A DNA stretch of 64,000 bases from Sipunculus nudus (lineage: Eukaryota; Annelida; Sipuncula; Golfingiida; Sipunculidae). The first letter of the stretch is position 1. Each line of letters begins with the position of its first letter. Positions 10,961 through 22,782 of the stretch are shown one piece after another. The stretch is taken from assembly GCA_026874595.1 (NCBI GenBank), contig CM049316.1, positions 43,477,695-43,541,694 on the forward strand, written 5' to 3'. The notes under the pieces were generated by a model. It was given only the letters and a program-made list of their open reading frames with translations. It did not search any database and was not told the DNA's origin. Made by a program: the position numbers and the translations under genes.

Positions 10961-12744
10961 CTGAATCCTGCAATAATGTATGTATGTGTAACCAACATGT
11001 GTGTGTGTGTGTGCATGTGTGTGAACAACTCGAGTCCAATGGACTTAAGTGATGATTTCCTGTAGAGTGAACAATTCTTAACAATGCACAAGACACTGAT
11101 TTGACAAGCTCTGCTGATGGAGAGATAAGAGTTCATACTGCATAGATACTGTGGAGTGTTCATAATGTATACTGTTTGCATAGAGGGATAGTTTTATAAA
11201 TATTGTGTTATATTTGTTGCAGGTAACAACAATTTGTTTCTGTTTACATGTAGTTTAAAAGTACATAAGTATTTAATTGCAATATTATTTAATTATTTCA
11301 AGCATTTATTATCAATTATTTCAATTTTACTGTGGCTGAATACAAAATTTCATGGCAAAGTAAAGAGACTTATTATCTCCAATTATCTACATGTGTGCTA
11401 TGTGAATGTTTTGCCCCACTGTTTGTGCCTGATGCAAGCTGATAACTACTTGTTTATAGTAGTAATTTACAAAGAAAGCTGTAAAACTGTTTTAGAATTA
11501 AACTTTGGCAGATACCATAATATATCATGTAATAAACTTCATGTATATTTAACCTACCTGTTATGTAAATAAGTCCCTTTAAAGTGCTAGGGTTAGACAT
11601 TAGCAGAAAAAAAGAACACTAGCCCAGAGTTACTGGTAAAGCCCAAAAATCAATGTGCTCAAAAGTAAACCAGTATTCCTTCAAACTTATGTTTTTTTTT
11701 CTAATTCTTTCATATACTAACAAATTAAAGGCACAGTTGGAACCAATAACAAACCAGTTATTTTATTTCATGAATTAGGACAGTTCATAGTCAAATAGGG
11801 GAAATTTAAAAAATTCCTATATTTTTTTATAAATCACGGTTAAATGGTATTGAGAACTTCTAAATATCTTTCATTTTAATTATTGATGTAAGGTTAATGA
11901 GTCATCCACACACTTTTATATTGTCATGTTATGATTTATACTGTTTGTTGAAAGATAGTTCAGACACAAGTGAAGCTGATCTTCATGCTATATTAGTTCT
12001 GTTAGCCTTAGCAGTACTTGGTTTTATGCTGAGTCCTGATTTAAAGCCAAACAGATATATATTTTAAATCTAATTACCTGAATCAACTTAAATATTGTGG
12101 CTTTTTTTTTCAAATTCGCATTATTCAATAGCTTATGGAAAATTATCCTGTACATAACACATTCATGATTAGGCAGCCTAAATTTCTAACATGGTTGCGC
12201 AATCAATAACACTCTAGTCTCCCTGGCATATAATAAAAGAATTGTTTCACTGAACAGGGAAAATCACATCATTAAAAATTTTTTATCAAATTTTAATTTA
12301 TTTTCTTGAAAGAAATGTCTGAGTGGCTGGAGCTCATAATCAGTATATTTCTACTGAAAATAAAAGAAAGAAGTAATTTTTATGCAGAGGTTATAAGTAA
12401 TAAAATATATTCTATGTTGTAGTTTAAGCAAATATGAATGTCAGCTCTTGAAATAGTTTATATTATCTGCCAGTGTATAAGAACTGTCGCTTGTTCATGT
12501 TCCCTTGGGTCTGCATCAAAATGATATGATTTGCTTACATACAAGACAGTTAATTCGATAATGCTCTGTGTAAATTACTGTATCATTAGAATAAGGAGAT
12601 GTGGAAAACATGACACTTCAACCCTGTGAATATGAAGCTAAATGCAGTATACATTACTGGATTATATATATATTTTTGTTATTTCTTTTTGTATTTGTAC
12701 TGTTGATATAATCTTGGTTATTGTATATGGTTGAAAATAATAAA
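10961..12744 (+). terminator. GPCR 3'UTR with candidate poly(A) signals
   Basis: After the TGA at 10958-10960 come a GT microsatellite near 11000-11020 and AT-rich sequence. AATAAA occurs at 11531-11536 and again at 12739-12744, the second followed by a T-rich stretch. Either could end the transcript; no other gene intervenes. The short ORF at 11234-11572 shows no recognisable domain. Confidence 0.4.
12300..12370. mobile_element. Old fragment of the GGCC-ended MITE
   Basis: CTTGAAAGAAATGTC, GGAGCTC and CTACTGAAAATAAA match, in order, the interior of the MITE copies at 18286-18557 and 23708-24044. Both ends are lost. Confidence 0.45.
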
Positions 12745-13366
12745 TTTTTATCAAGAATTTTATAGCTTTTTCTTATCAATATTTCAACAGGAGGGAGAAT
12801 GTTTGTCTGTTATAAGAAAACTTTACAACAGTCCCTATGAATATCAATAAAGTATAACTCTCTTACAGTTCTCTTAAATATTCATAGGCTAGGTAACTCT
12901 TCAACATAAACATCATGCATATTCATACAGAAACTCAGCAAAACATGTACAGTTCTGATGAATATTCATATGGGGACCTCCCTAATATAGTCCTCATAAA
13001 TATTCATAAGGAATCTCTCTAATTAAATATGTATATATTAAATCAAGGGGAATTGAATTCTGGCCTCTTCCCATGAATGTTATTTTTTAATAAAAACTAT
13101 GTTCTTCTTCAAGCATGAAGATTTGGTAGTCAGCTTTTGTGGGTAATCTTTCTCCAACTCCAGTGATGAAAGGGCATTTTTTTAGGTTTTCTATTCACAA
13201 GATAGACTGTAGATAATTTTAGAAGCCCAGGTTGGAATTGTTTAAAGAAGGAGTTAAATAATAAATAATTCTTATTGGCAGATTTTACTACTTTCTGTGA
13301 GGAAACTGTCAACAAAATTCACTGTAATTCTTCTTCTGTTACAAAAATAGCATCTTTTTTTTTATT
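12745..13366. other. Unassigned sequence with short ATTCATA repeats
   Basis: Between 12830 and 13010 the motif AATATTCATA recurs about six times at irregular spacing (for example 'TGAATATTCATATGG'), a loose tandem repeat. Nothing else recognised. Confidence 0.5.
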
Positions 13367-13976
13367 AATAAACAAGGCCTACAGACCTGTGCAATAGGAT
13401 ACATAACATACTTGACCATTGTTTGAAAAGTACTTGCATACTTTTCAAGTACATGTGTGACATCTTCATGTACAATGCAAGTACTAAACATTTTGAACCT
13501 GAGTTTAAGCACAAACATCACTCCTGAAAGGCATTGATACACACAACAAAAAATGATTGTAGGTGGTGCCACCAGTCATGTGTTTGAGAAAGCCAATAAA
13601 GATGTATGAACAGACAAAATTTCAGGCAGATACTTCAAACAACTCGAGTTATATGCACAGATGCATGAAACAAAAAAAAAAAAAACAATTTTAGGTGGCC
13701 TCACAAGTTTTGAATACAACAAAACTATTTGATATGTATGGACATGCAAAATTTCAGGCTGACATGTCAAATCACTCCTGAAAAATGAGCAGGGTCATAC
13801 ACTGCAAAAATTATTGTAGATAAAGCACCACTAGTCTTGTGTAGATGAAGCTGTCTAATATGTATAGTCATGCACAATTTCAGGATTATATATAAAACTT
13901 CTCAGTCAGGTGCACTTGGATAACCAAGAGGACAATGGACCATAACTATAGCTCAGACTAGTCAGCTGAGCTAAAA
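13367..13976 (+). mobile_element. Pearl/HINE-like element with about 125-bp cores
   Basis: Begins CAAGGCCTACAGACCTGTGC, also the 5' wording of the copy at 37965. It contains about three diverged cores, each with ATGCA-AATTTCAGG-GA and a GTAGGTGG-GCCACCAGTC-type block. It ends with GGACAATGGACCATAACTAT, then TAGCTCAG-CTGAGCTA as a short hairpin followed by AAAA, the 3' signature shared with 24273, 24637, 35670 and 47847. No coding potential. Confidence 0.65.
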
Positions 13977-14839
13977 ACAAAATTTATAGTGGAACAGACT
14001 AGGAACTAAGCATGATAAATTTATACAGATTCATTCTTCTATGCATGGACTTATTTGTGTTGCAGCTGAAGTCAAAGAACTGGATCATTGCAAAAAAAGA
14101 ATTTTTCATTCTTCTTAGAACTTTCACTCAGGTCAATAACTGATAGAGCAAATGAGTGACAATCAAAATGAAATGCTCGAGCCATTGAGAACACCTGACA
14201 GATCAATCTCCGGTCGTTTAGAGACCAACAGTTACAACAATTAGGAACAATGACGGCAACCCAACCAGAAATTGATCCCTACTGCCTCCAATGGGTTCTT
14301 GCATCTGACATTCGAGGACCTTCAACTTTCCTTCACCCATTTCTCAACAGCCCCCCTGACCTGTGAAGCTTTAATTTCTTTCCAGCATCATCTTGTTGCT
14401 GAATGACCACAAGCATGCAAGAGCTCTAATTACATCTATGTACATCAGCAGGTTGACTTTCATACCATGACATTGGTCCAGATTTCCTCTCATTCTGCTT
14501 ATACAAAAACTTTTAGATACAGTGAATGATATAAGACATCACATTTTTATCTGTGATTTCATTAAACTCTTGCCTGTAAACAGGGGTACGTGGTAGGTCT
14601 GTTATTTTTTAGTGTCACTCAGGCTGCAGTAACCTACCAGGGCTTTGAAAGGTTCTCACAAAAATCACCATAACTACTTATTAAATGATTATCTAAACTG
14701 TGTTCAAACGATTGTCTCAACCATGTTCTATTATAGACAAAATCAATGCATATTTAATGAGGTCACAGGTCACCAGACTATTTTAGGGTGTCTTGATATC
14801 ATATGATATACATACCATCAATGAGGTCTACTCTACAAC
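13977..14839. other. Unassigned sequence
   Basis: No exon, RNA or repeat family recognised. GTAGGT and ACCTAC words near 14600 and 14632 form a weak inverted pair. Confidence 0.4.
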
Positions 14840-15844
14840 CATTATAGAAGGTTTAGAGTCCCCAATCTTTATAGAGTCCAAAATCGTTATAGTCTGCAAT
14901 CTTTATAGAGCCTACAAACTTTTATAGAGTCCCCAATCTTTATAGAGTCCCCAACCTTTATAGAGTCCCCAACCTTTATAGAGTCCCCAACCTTTATAGT
15001 GTCTAAAACCTTTATAGAGTCAACAACCTTTACAGAGTCCACAACCTTTATAGCATCCACAACCTTATAGTGTTTACAACCTTTATAGAGTCCACAATGT
15101 TTATAGAGTCCAGAACCTTTATAGTCCAGAACTTTTTAGTATCTAAAACCTTTATAGAGTCCACAGCCTTTATAGAGTCCATAATCTTATAGTGTTTACA
15201 ACCTTTATAATGTCCACAACCTTGAGAGTGTCTAAAACCTTTATAAAGTCTACATCCTTTATTGAGTCTACAACCTTTATAAAGCCTACAACCTTAATAG
15301 AGTCCAGAACCTTTTTAGTGTCTAAAACCGTTATAGAGTCCACAACCTTCATAGAGTCTATTACCTATATAGAGTCCACAACCTTTTTAGTGTCTAAAAC
15401 CTTTATAGAGTCCACAACCTTTATAGAGTCCCCAAACTATATAGAGTCCCCAGCTTTTAAAGAGTTCCCAACCTTTATAGAGTTCCCAACCTTATTGTTT
15501 TTACAACTTTTATAGAGTACACAACCTTTATAGTGTCTCAAATCTTTATAGAGTCTAAAATCTTTATAGAGTCTATAACCATTATAAAGCCTACAACCTT
15601 AATAGAGTCCACAACCCTTTACAGTATTTACTACCCTTATAGAGTCCAAAACCTTTATAGTGTTTACAACCTTTATAGTACACAACCTTTATAGAGTCCC
15701 CAACATTTATAGAGTTCCCAACCTTTAAGTTATAGAGTCCACAATCTTAATAGAGTCCACAACCTTTATAGAGCATACAACCTTAGTGTCTACAACCTTG
15801 ATAGAGTCTACAAACTTGATTGAGTCTAAAACCTTTATAGTCTA
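14840..15844. repeat. 18-bp tandem repeat, left part
   Basis: More than 50 imperfect copies of ACCTTTATAGAGTCCACA, including TAGTGTCTAAA variants. The period is a multiple of three, which opens a short frame at 15192-15515 reading STTFIE-type repeats; I do not call a gene. The array is interrupted by the element at 15845-17527. Confidence 0.9.
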
Positions 15845-17527
15845 CTGTAAAGTCTTGGGTACAAGCCTCAAAATTTATTCCTAAATATCAATGTCAAAAA
15901 TCCATAACAGCTTATACATGGGCCTAAAAATTTACCACGATTTGCCATGGACAACAAACCAACCTGTCTGACTGGAGGCAAAAATTCCATTCTGGTGTCA
16001 ACAGCCAATTCCTATGGCATGTATAATTCAATAGTTCTGGCAATAAAAATTATTGTATATATTAGTAATGTTTTTGTTTCTCAATAAATAAATATTGATA
16101 TTTATATGCAGTGTTACAACAGAATTTACCAGCAAAGTTAAGACTGACCATAAAGGTGCCCACAATATTCCTAGGTGTATTTGACTGACCAGGAATTAAC
16201 GTGCACTGATGTGCATTTCACTGAGCCGGCTTTGCTAACCTAGCACACATTATACTCCCGTATAAACACAAATGTCAAATTGCTCTACGAAAAAGAAGAT
16301 TGTGTTCTGTGCGGAACAATATTGTCATGAACAAATTAAAGAAACAACATCTGCACATATGTCTGTTTCAAAAGACCAGGTAACATATTATCCAATAAAC
16401 CAAAGATGGCTTCAAGTTGACTAGTGCATAACAGCACAGGATATGTTCAGAATCATTCAGAGCTGGTGTGGGATGGTTCATTAGTTTGACGATTGCCTGA
16501 TTACAATCCAGATCAGCACCCATCCGGTATATGGGTACTGGGAAGCAGCTTGTAGAAAAAAGCCCTAAAATAGGTCACAACTGACACCAGTGTACTGATA
16601 CACAAGGGGCAAAATTGTCACCCCGTTCTGAAGTTCCTACTAAAAAATTACCCCAATTCCTAGTGAATGACTGCGGCCTAGCTTAAACAGATCTGAGTTC
16701 AACATGACATCAATATCACAATGTTATTAGACAAAAGGACACATAAAACATCTGAAAGAATTAGTACTCCACAGATTGTGGATTATAGGTTTAACACCTT
16801 CATCAAATAGACAGGAAGGATGCGAATTTTCGAGTGAAAGAATACATAGTTTGATCAAAGGCCGGATGACAGACTTTTTGTCCACATGTTGCCCAAGCCC
16901 CTGGTATGTGTGGTTTAATTCTCAGCCTTGCACAAAGGCAATGCATCTCCCTGCAGTTCCCTATGATTAACATATCTGACCGGAGTTAATTAAAACTTGT
17001 TAAAACCGTCATTCTTGTGTGTACACAGAATGTATAATACAATCCTCTGACAACATAAATTATTGTCCTTGCTCCATGGATATAAACAATCTGATCAAGC
17101 TAGGGACAGGATGCTCTTTCATGTGGCCTTAGGTGATACGCGTGGTCTAGCTTCATGCTTTCTTTACAAATAAGATATAGATCAGCAACAGCAAGTCAGC
17201 AACAGTCATGTTTTACTAAATGTCAGATGATCTTAATTACTGCAATATACTAAATACTCATACTTTTTCTATAATAATTAATACTAAGTAATTTAGTTTT
17301 ATTAAACATTACTAGGATTTTCCTTCTTTACCTGCAAAAATTAGATAATATTATAGTTAATTTTTCCATTCACATGCTTCCACAAACGATGACGTCATCT
17401 GCCCAGGTGCCATGAGCTGGGACTTCCTCACAATTCTTAGGGCCAATAATAATTTTCCCCTGCTCTTTAACCTCAAAACTCTGGACCGTCTTATACATGG
17501 GTCTGGCTTGTACACAAGATTTTACAG
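15845..17527. mobile_element. TIR DNA transposon, 1.68 kb, TA target duplication
   Basis: The ends are inverted: CTGTAAAGTCTTGGGTACAA on the left against CTGTAAAATCTTGTGTACAA read inward from the right, 21 of 23 bases matching when extended to AAGCC. TA flanks both sides (15843-15844, 17528-17529). Removing the element restores the 18-bp satellite. A TTATACATGGG word occurs subterminally at both ends. No transposase ORF is visible, so it is non-autonomous or decayed. A perfect CRE palindrome, GATGACGTCATC, lies at 17388-17399. TA duplication suggests the Tc1/mariner/pogo group; the superfamily is not settled. Confidence 0.75.
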
Positions 17528-17870
17528 TATATACTGTCTAAAACATTTATCGAGGCGATCTATGACCTTCATTAAGTCTGTAACCTTAACGGAGTCTATA
17601 ACCTTTATAGAGTCAATTTTATCCAGTCTCTAACCTTTATAGAACCTCTTACCTTTTATAAAGTCTATAACTTTTATTGAGTCTATGACCTTATATTAAT
17701 TAATAGTCTATAACCTTTAAAGAGTCAGTAACTTTATCAAGAGACTAACCCTAATAGAGTCTCTAGCCTTTACAGAGACTACAACCTTTATAGGTTCCAC
17801 AACCTTTATTTTATAGTATCTACCCTTTACCAAGTCTCAAACCTTTATTGAGTCTGTAACCAACTTATTC
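17528..17870. repeat. 18-bp tandem repeat, right part
   Basis: Continuation of the array at 14840 (ACCTTTATAGAGTC, GAGTCTATAACC), more diverged. The short ORF 17412-17633 crosses the element/satellite junction and is not a gene. Confidence 0.85.
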
Positions 17871-18023
17871 ATATGGCCACTGAAGTCTCAGCCATTTTTG
17901 TATTAGCCAGGATTTGTTGGATATATATTGCATTATACTGCAAATAAATTATTGCACTGCAGGGTGTTACGGGGTGACAATTAAAAGCATACTGAACTGT
18001 CTCGCTAGTGAAGCTTGCTTTTC

Positions 18024-18077
18024 TAGAGAAGCGGTTGGTTCGCCGGACTTGTACGCCAACGACCTGGGTTCGACTCC
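18024..18077 (+). promoter_or_regulatory. Internal Pol III promoter (A and B boxes) in a TRIM LTR
   Basis: TAGAGAAGCGG fits TRGYNNARNGG with one mismatch. GGTTCGACTCC fits GGTTCRANYCC exactly. The stretch between reads like a tRNA anticodon arm (GCCGGACTTGTACGCC). It is a tRNA-derived promoter inside a mobile element, not a functional tRNA gene: no acceptor stem can be closed. Confidence 0.75.
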
Positions 18078-18126
18078 GGGATTGGCCCAGGATTTTTCCC
18101 CTCAACAATTTGTCTTCATAACAGAA

Positions 18127-18144
18127 TGGGGGCTCGTCTAACGT
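18127..18144 (+). other. Primer-binding site, tRNA-Pro type
   Basis: TGGGGGCTCGTC matches the 3' end of tRNA-Pro; the last six bases have drifted. It sits three bases inside the left LTR. The second copy (42892-42909, minus) keeps 17 of 18 bases. Confidence 0.75.
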
Positions 18145-18285
18145 GACATTTAACTTTGTGGCCCAGGGAATAAGCTCACCAAAGTGTGATAATTAATCTT
18201 GTTCTAATAGCAGAACGCTCTTAAGAGGGGGTGTGTTACAGGGTGACATAAAAGCGGACCGAACTGTCTCGCTAGTGAAGCTTGT

Positions 18286-18557
18286 TTTTTTAATTTTAAC
18301 TTTTTTGGTATGTTTAGATAAAAATGTCAAATGATAAGGGAAAGTATGATAATAACAGATTCATTTTGCTATACAAGCAAAAGCACTACATAACTAAGGA
18401 AATTGTATGATTTTTATCTTCTTGAAAGAAATGTCAGAGCAACTGCAGCTCCAAATTGGTAAGTTTCTATTGAAAATAAAAAAAAAAGTTGATGCAGGTG
18501 TTTAATTTAGATGCGGGTGGTGCCTGAGAACCATGCATACCTTTTATTTTTTTGGCC
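18286..18557. mobile_element. MITE of the GGCC-ended family, left end missing
   Basis: This matches the reverse complement of the complete copy at 23708-24044 through AAATGTCAAATGATAAGGG, CTTCTTGAAAGAAATGTC and GTGCCTGAGAACCAT. It ends at TTGGCC (18557) followed by TAA. About 50 bp of the left end is absent exactly where the TRIM LTR stops. Confidence 0.75.
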
Positions 18558-19186
18558 TAATATAAGATTAGTAAAATATACATAATCTGCAACTAATATT
18601 ACCTTCTTTGTACCACTGGTCTTATTATATGAAGAAATCATGATTCTGCATTATACAGATGACTGAAATAGACTTGTGACCAGAAAATTAATTATACATT
18701 TAAAATGAAATATTTGCTTCAGCCTCAATGAATAACTGAAATTTAATGTTATATAGTCACCTGGCCTTCATGGAAAAACATCATAGGCTGGCATGTGGCT
18801 GGTACAAATGATATCACAGTTGTGTAACTTAGGTAATTAATTTGATGCATCTTATCCCTAGAAGAACTGGCTGCACTTGGATATTAATTTATGTTGCTTG
18901 ATAAATACTGACACACAGCTTACAAGGCAGTCCAGGCATTAATTGTGTTTGATATTGGTGCTTTTAACTAATTTGTATTCAAATGGATTACCAAGATATT
19001 TTTCTAAATGCTGGTATCATTGTTTTCAATAAATTTGACAGAAGGGCTGCAAATAGTCATGCAGTAGTGGAAACAATTTCAAAATGCATACAAATTTGAA
19101 AATATATATATAGATGGCATCACCAGTCTTGTTCAACTAAAACTGATGGACACCCAAGTATTATTGCCTCCCATCAATCCAGTACA
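18558..19186. other. Mostly unassigned; partial pearl core at its right end
   Basis: Around 19060-19150, TTTCAAAATGCATAC and GATGGCATCACCAGTCTTGT resemble the cores at 13367 and 37965. The rest is unassigned. Confidence 0.4.
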
Positions 19187-19500
19187 AACAAGGGACCCAT
19201 GGGTCATGGCACTCAGCTTAAGTTTGAAATTTTTGCAAATGCAAAATATTCTATTTTAATGTTTTTCATTTATATAAGAATATGAGAAGCTAAGAGGAAA
19301 GAGGCCCTCCTACTTGGTTATAGTAAAGTTCTAAATATATGATTGCAAACTAATACTCCGACAAGACTGTCATGAAGAAAAACAGTAAAAGTTTTGAGAT
19401 ACTGTGATGCATATGAAAATTTACAGATGGACAGGCCAGTGGACAGAATGGACTAATACCTTTATTTCACTTTCAAGGGAATAATGCATTTAAGTTACAT
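19187..19500 (+). repeat. Dispersed repeat with CCATGG-type 5' end; block shared with 49157
   Basis: Starts CAAGGGACCCATGGGTCATG then CACTCAGCTTA. Positions 19243-19497 (ATTCTATT to GCATTTAAGTT) match 49157-49411 with only a handful of differences; the flanks then diverge on both sides. The block holds GGCCCTCCTACTTGG and a degenerate GATGGACAGGCCAGTGGACA tract near its 3' end. Confidence 0.7.
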
Positions 19501-19949
19501 TTCATAAACAAATAATGTGTGAAGGTAATTAAGTTTTCAAAAGTTAAATATATGGCCATAATAGTTGAAAATTAATCCCACAAAGTTTGACCAATATTCC
19601 TGATTTTAAAACTAAGTTTAAAAGTGTTATTTACACCTAGGCTCGGCCAACTTTAAGAGATATGAATGAAATGCTACAAAGTATTTATATCTTCTTAAAT
19701 CTTGTTAAATCTATCTTAAATCTATCTCATTTGAATATTAGGATTAAATTCCTGAACAATTTTTTTCTTTAAAAAAATCCAAATTGTCCAAGTCTCAACA
19801 AAAAGAATTTATTTAACATTAAAATTATAAGATTCATCTTGTTTATTAGTCCTGTGTATTGAAGGGGTGGGATGGAGGAGGGGTCTCTGAAAAAATGAAA
19901 AAATGTGAAATTATAAGATTAATCTTGTTTATAGTACAGGCCTGTCAAC
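19501..19949. other. Unassigned AT-rich sequence
   Basis: The pair 'AAATTATAAGATTAATCTTGTTTA' appears twice in variant form (19820 and 19910). No gene seen. Confidence 0.4.
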
Positions 19950-20345
19950 AGAATGAGGGGGGGGGGGAGGGGGGGGGGGGAGAGAAAGGCTCCCTGTGGT
20001 ATTAACAAGAGTGAGGGCTTGCCCCAATGATGGGATTACATGACATCAGGGGAGCATAGCAATGCACTGAATGATCTACAGTGACCAAAGTGGACTGCTT
20101 GACAATGTAAGGGAATACAACAAGAGCCTAAAAAAATTCAATAACTAGCCTAATTTTGCAGCTTTTATTTTCAAATTTCAGATTTTATCAGATTAAATCC
20201 TTATGTGTACATGCTGTGAAAATTAAATCCAGAGTACTTACAGGAAAAAAATGTGCTGTGGCCAAATATTGGCAAAATTTAAGGTACTGATTTTATATTT
20301 ATGCTAATAACTTTAAACTAGGGCTGAATGACTGGGGGGGGGGGG
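19950..20345 (+). repeat. Dispersed repeat family B, partial copy with poly-G
   Basis: G-runs at 19957-19980 are followed by GGGGAGCATAG, CAAGAGCCT and TTCAATAACTAGCCTAAT, which match 50940-51060, then the common block TTTCAAATTTCAGATTTTA and AATTTAAGGTAC. It ends near a second G-run at 20334. No coding potential. Confidence 0.65.
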
Positions 20346-21280
20346 GAGTTGCAACACCTATGGATATCAATACAGAATACGGAATAAAATTCAATGGTGC
20401 TTACAGGTACTGGTGGTAGTTATAGCACCTCTGCATATACATAAAGGATAACATTTAATCTAAAAGAAATTATTTAAAATATTTAAAAACATGCAGAGAG
20501 ATGGAAAACAAAGCAAATAACTTTAATTTCCATTCTACTGAGACAGGAAAATAATGAACAAATATTTGCATATGATCCTATTTTTTCTTTTGTTAAGTCA
20601 TTTTTTTTAAGTTTATAAATTTTACTATATATTTGCAGTATATCATATATATCTGAATATTTGAATTGATTCACAAATCTAAATTGCATCAACATTTATA
20701 CTTAATTTAGTCAGGTAACATCAAATTATGCACACAGATATATAAATATATATTTTTTATGAAATATTTTTAATTTTGCAAAGCAATACTATATATGAAA
20801 ATAACATTCGAGATTTCACAATTTAAATTGCACCTTTATTTATCAATGATTTGCTTCATATATTATCAAATTATGCCTAATGATGGGTTAAATTATATTT
20901 TGTTTAATTATTTAAAAGGAAATAATTTCTTTAAAATGCTACATCAGATCAATGTGGCATCTCTTGGATTACTTTTTGAATTAATATTTCAAGAAAAGTT
21001 GTGCACACTGGATCAAAAACAGCTTTACATTTAAAGAAATACAGTTGACAATAACAAACCATGTATTGCAATATAATTGGTAAGGTGGTTGTGTGTGTGT
21101 GGGGGGGGGGAGGATGTTAGGGTAGGGCACATGAGAATAAGTGTATGTTTATTACAGCAGGGCTGTTCTGCCAGTGCTGCATCACTATAAGGTAACCGAG
21201 GCAAGGCTGTAGTGAGCAAAAGTGGGGTCTTGGATGTACAAAATGCAAATACATTAGAGCATCTGAAAAACTTCAATAAT
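20346..21280. other. Unassigned; poly-G near 21098
   Basis: Short ORFs on both strands are AT-rich and featureless. GTGTGTGTGT followed by about ten G lies near 21088-21110. Confidence 0.4.
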
Positions 21281-22740
21281 ATGGTAATAAATATAAGCTG
21301 TATTATGAGTTGTTGTTGTTTAGCTTATGTATGATTTTGATAGTACCTTTGGAGACAGGGAGAGGACTGATTTCATTTATTTTATTAACAAATGGAGTAC
21401 TATTGTCACACAGATTTTGACTTGGCCATATAACTTATAAGCAGAACATATAATATAAGAGTTTAACTATTTTTTTTAAAAAATTACAAATATTGTCCCA
21501 AATATAATTTTTATTAAAAATAATAAGAGAATCATATGATTTTTTAAAATAAAATATAACTGAAATGAGTACATATTCATATTCGTATTTAAATACAATT
21601 GCAAAGTATTCACATCATGTTTGGTATTTATTCAGTTTTCACCAAACAATGATGTTGAGAATCCAGAATATACAAAATTTACACATTTAAATAATGATCT
21701 TAAGTACCTGGTTTTATGGCTTTTATTTATATTAAAAGAAAATAAATGTAATATATTCATTTGGACTAATTTCACATCAATGTACACACTAGACACAGTA
21801 GGAATCTAGATTAATATTATCAACTGCATCTTTGTCAATCATTAATTTTCTTCATATGATCCCTAATGATTAGTTATGAATAATATGATTAACTTTTTTA
21901 TCATTAAAATTGAACTGAAAAATACTATAGGTGACTGCATGGTGTTATTTGGAATACGTGACATTCTATCCATCGATACAAGATTCTTATATCATCAGTA
22001 ACTGCAAGTTAATTTCCTTTTATTATAAACTAACAAATTCCTTTCCTTTTTTTTCTTTAATTTGTTATTAAAGACCTATAAAAATTTATTAATTTATTGT
22101 TTATTGTTATGTTGTTGGTTAAAACTACTAGATGAGTTGGGTTGGACACCTGGATCAACTGTGGCTGACCATAAGGTGCCTGGCTGCCCCAGTGTATGCG
22201 TGGCCTCAAGCATGCATAATTTGCTGAAAGTTCAACAAAGTCAACATACAGGTGACTCAAGAGGGGCTGAAGAGAGCCAAGGTCTGACATGGTCTCATAC
22301 AAACATTAATAAAAGCTACAATTTTTGGCCAATTTCTTTCAGCTTTCTAAACTAAAAAGATGAAATCCTTACGTGTGCATGATATGAAAATTATATCAAC
22401 AGTGCTCACAGGAAACAAACGTGCCTTGGTCAAAGTTGGGCAAAATTTAAGGTACTAATAACTTATATTTATACTAATAACTTATAAAATTTGAAAAATT
22501 CAGAACTAATTTTGGGTATTCAATTGAATCTTGATTAAATAATGTTACATCCCTGACAAAAAATCTCTAGCTTCAGCAATCCCTTTGTTAAGGGAGTAAA
22601 TATATTTCTTGATTTTTTACAAAGTGCATTATGTTTGCGCCCATAACTTAAAACAATTACGCAATACTGACATTATTTCTGGCATGTGCATAGCTATCTA
22701 TTAGCTTTTAAAATGCTAATATACATGAAAACCTTAAGAA
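21281..22740 (+). repeat. Family B long copy; duplicated at 33101-34690
   Basis: From AATAAATATAAGCTG through TTTGGAGACAGGG, GATGAGTTGGGTTGGACACC and ACAGTGCTCACAGGAAACAA to GGCATGTGCATAGC, this follows 33101-34690 base for base with scattered changes. The second copy has an extra segment at about 33392-33530. ORFs at 22057-22355 are not conserved as frames between the copies. Confidence 0.8.
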
Positions 22741-22782
22741 ATAAAAATATTTTGCAGTTGCTAATATTTTTTTCCTAAATTC

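Larger units (their letters stand above)
17965..18285 (+). mobile_element. TRIM with tRNA-like LTR promoter, 3' LTR truncated
   Basis: Left LTR 17965-18123 starts TGTTAC and ends ATAACA. It carries an A box (TAGAGAAGCGG, 18024-18034) and a B box (GGTTCGACTCC, 18067-18077), 32 bp apart. Just inside, 18127-18144 starts TGGGGGCTCGTC, twelve bases matching a tRNA-Pro primer-binding site. About 90 bp later comes a purine tract (AAGAGGGGG, 18223-18231), then a second TGTTAC at 18234 opening the right LTR, which is cut at about 18285 where MITE sequence begins. No coding region. Architecture follows TRIMs; the tRNA-like LTR fits the published 'Helenus' type. Confidence 0.8.

Noticed and set aside
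18024-18090. A tRNA gene
   Set aside because: A and B boxes are present, but no acceptor stem closes and the segment lies inside an LTR found in several copies.
17965-18285. Retroviral provirus, suggested by the tRNA-Pro primer-binding site
   Set aside because: The internal region is about 100 bp with no gag, pol or env; the architecture is that of a TRIM.
22057-22355. Opposed ORFs of 81 and 97 codons
   Set aside because: The homologous copy at 34032-34268 does not keep the same frames; the sequence is a dispersed repeat.
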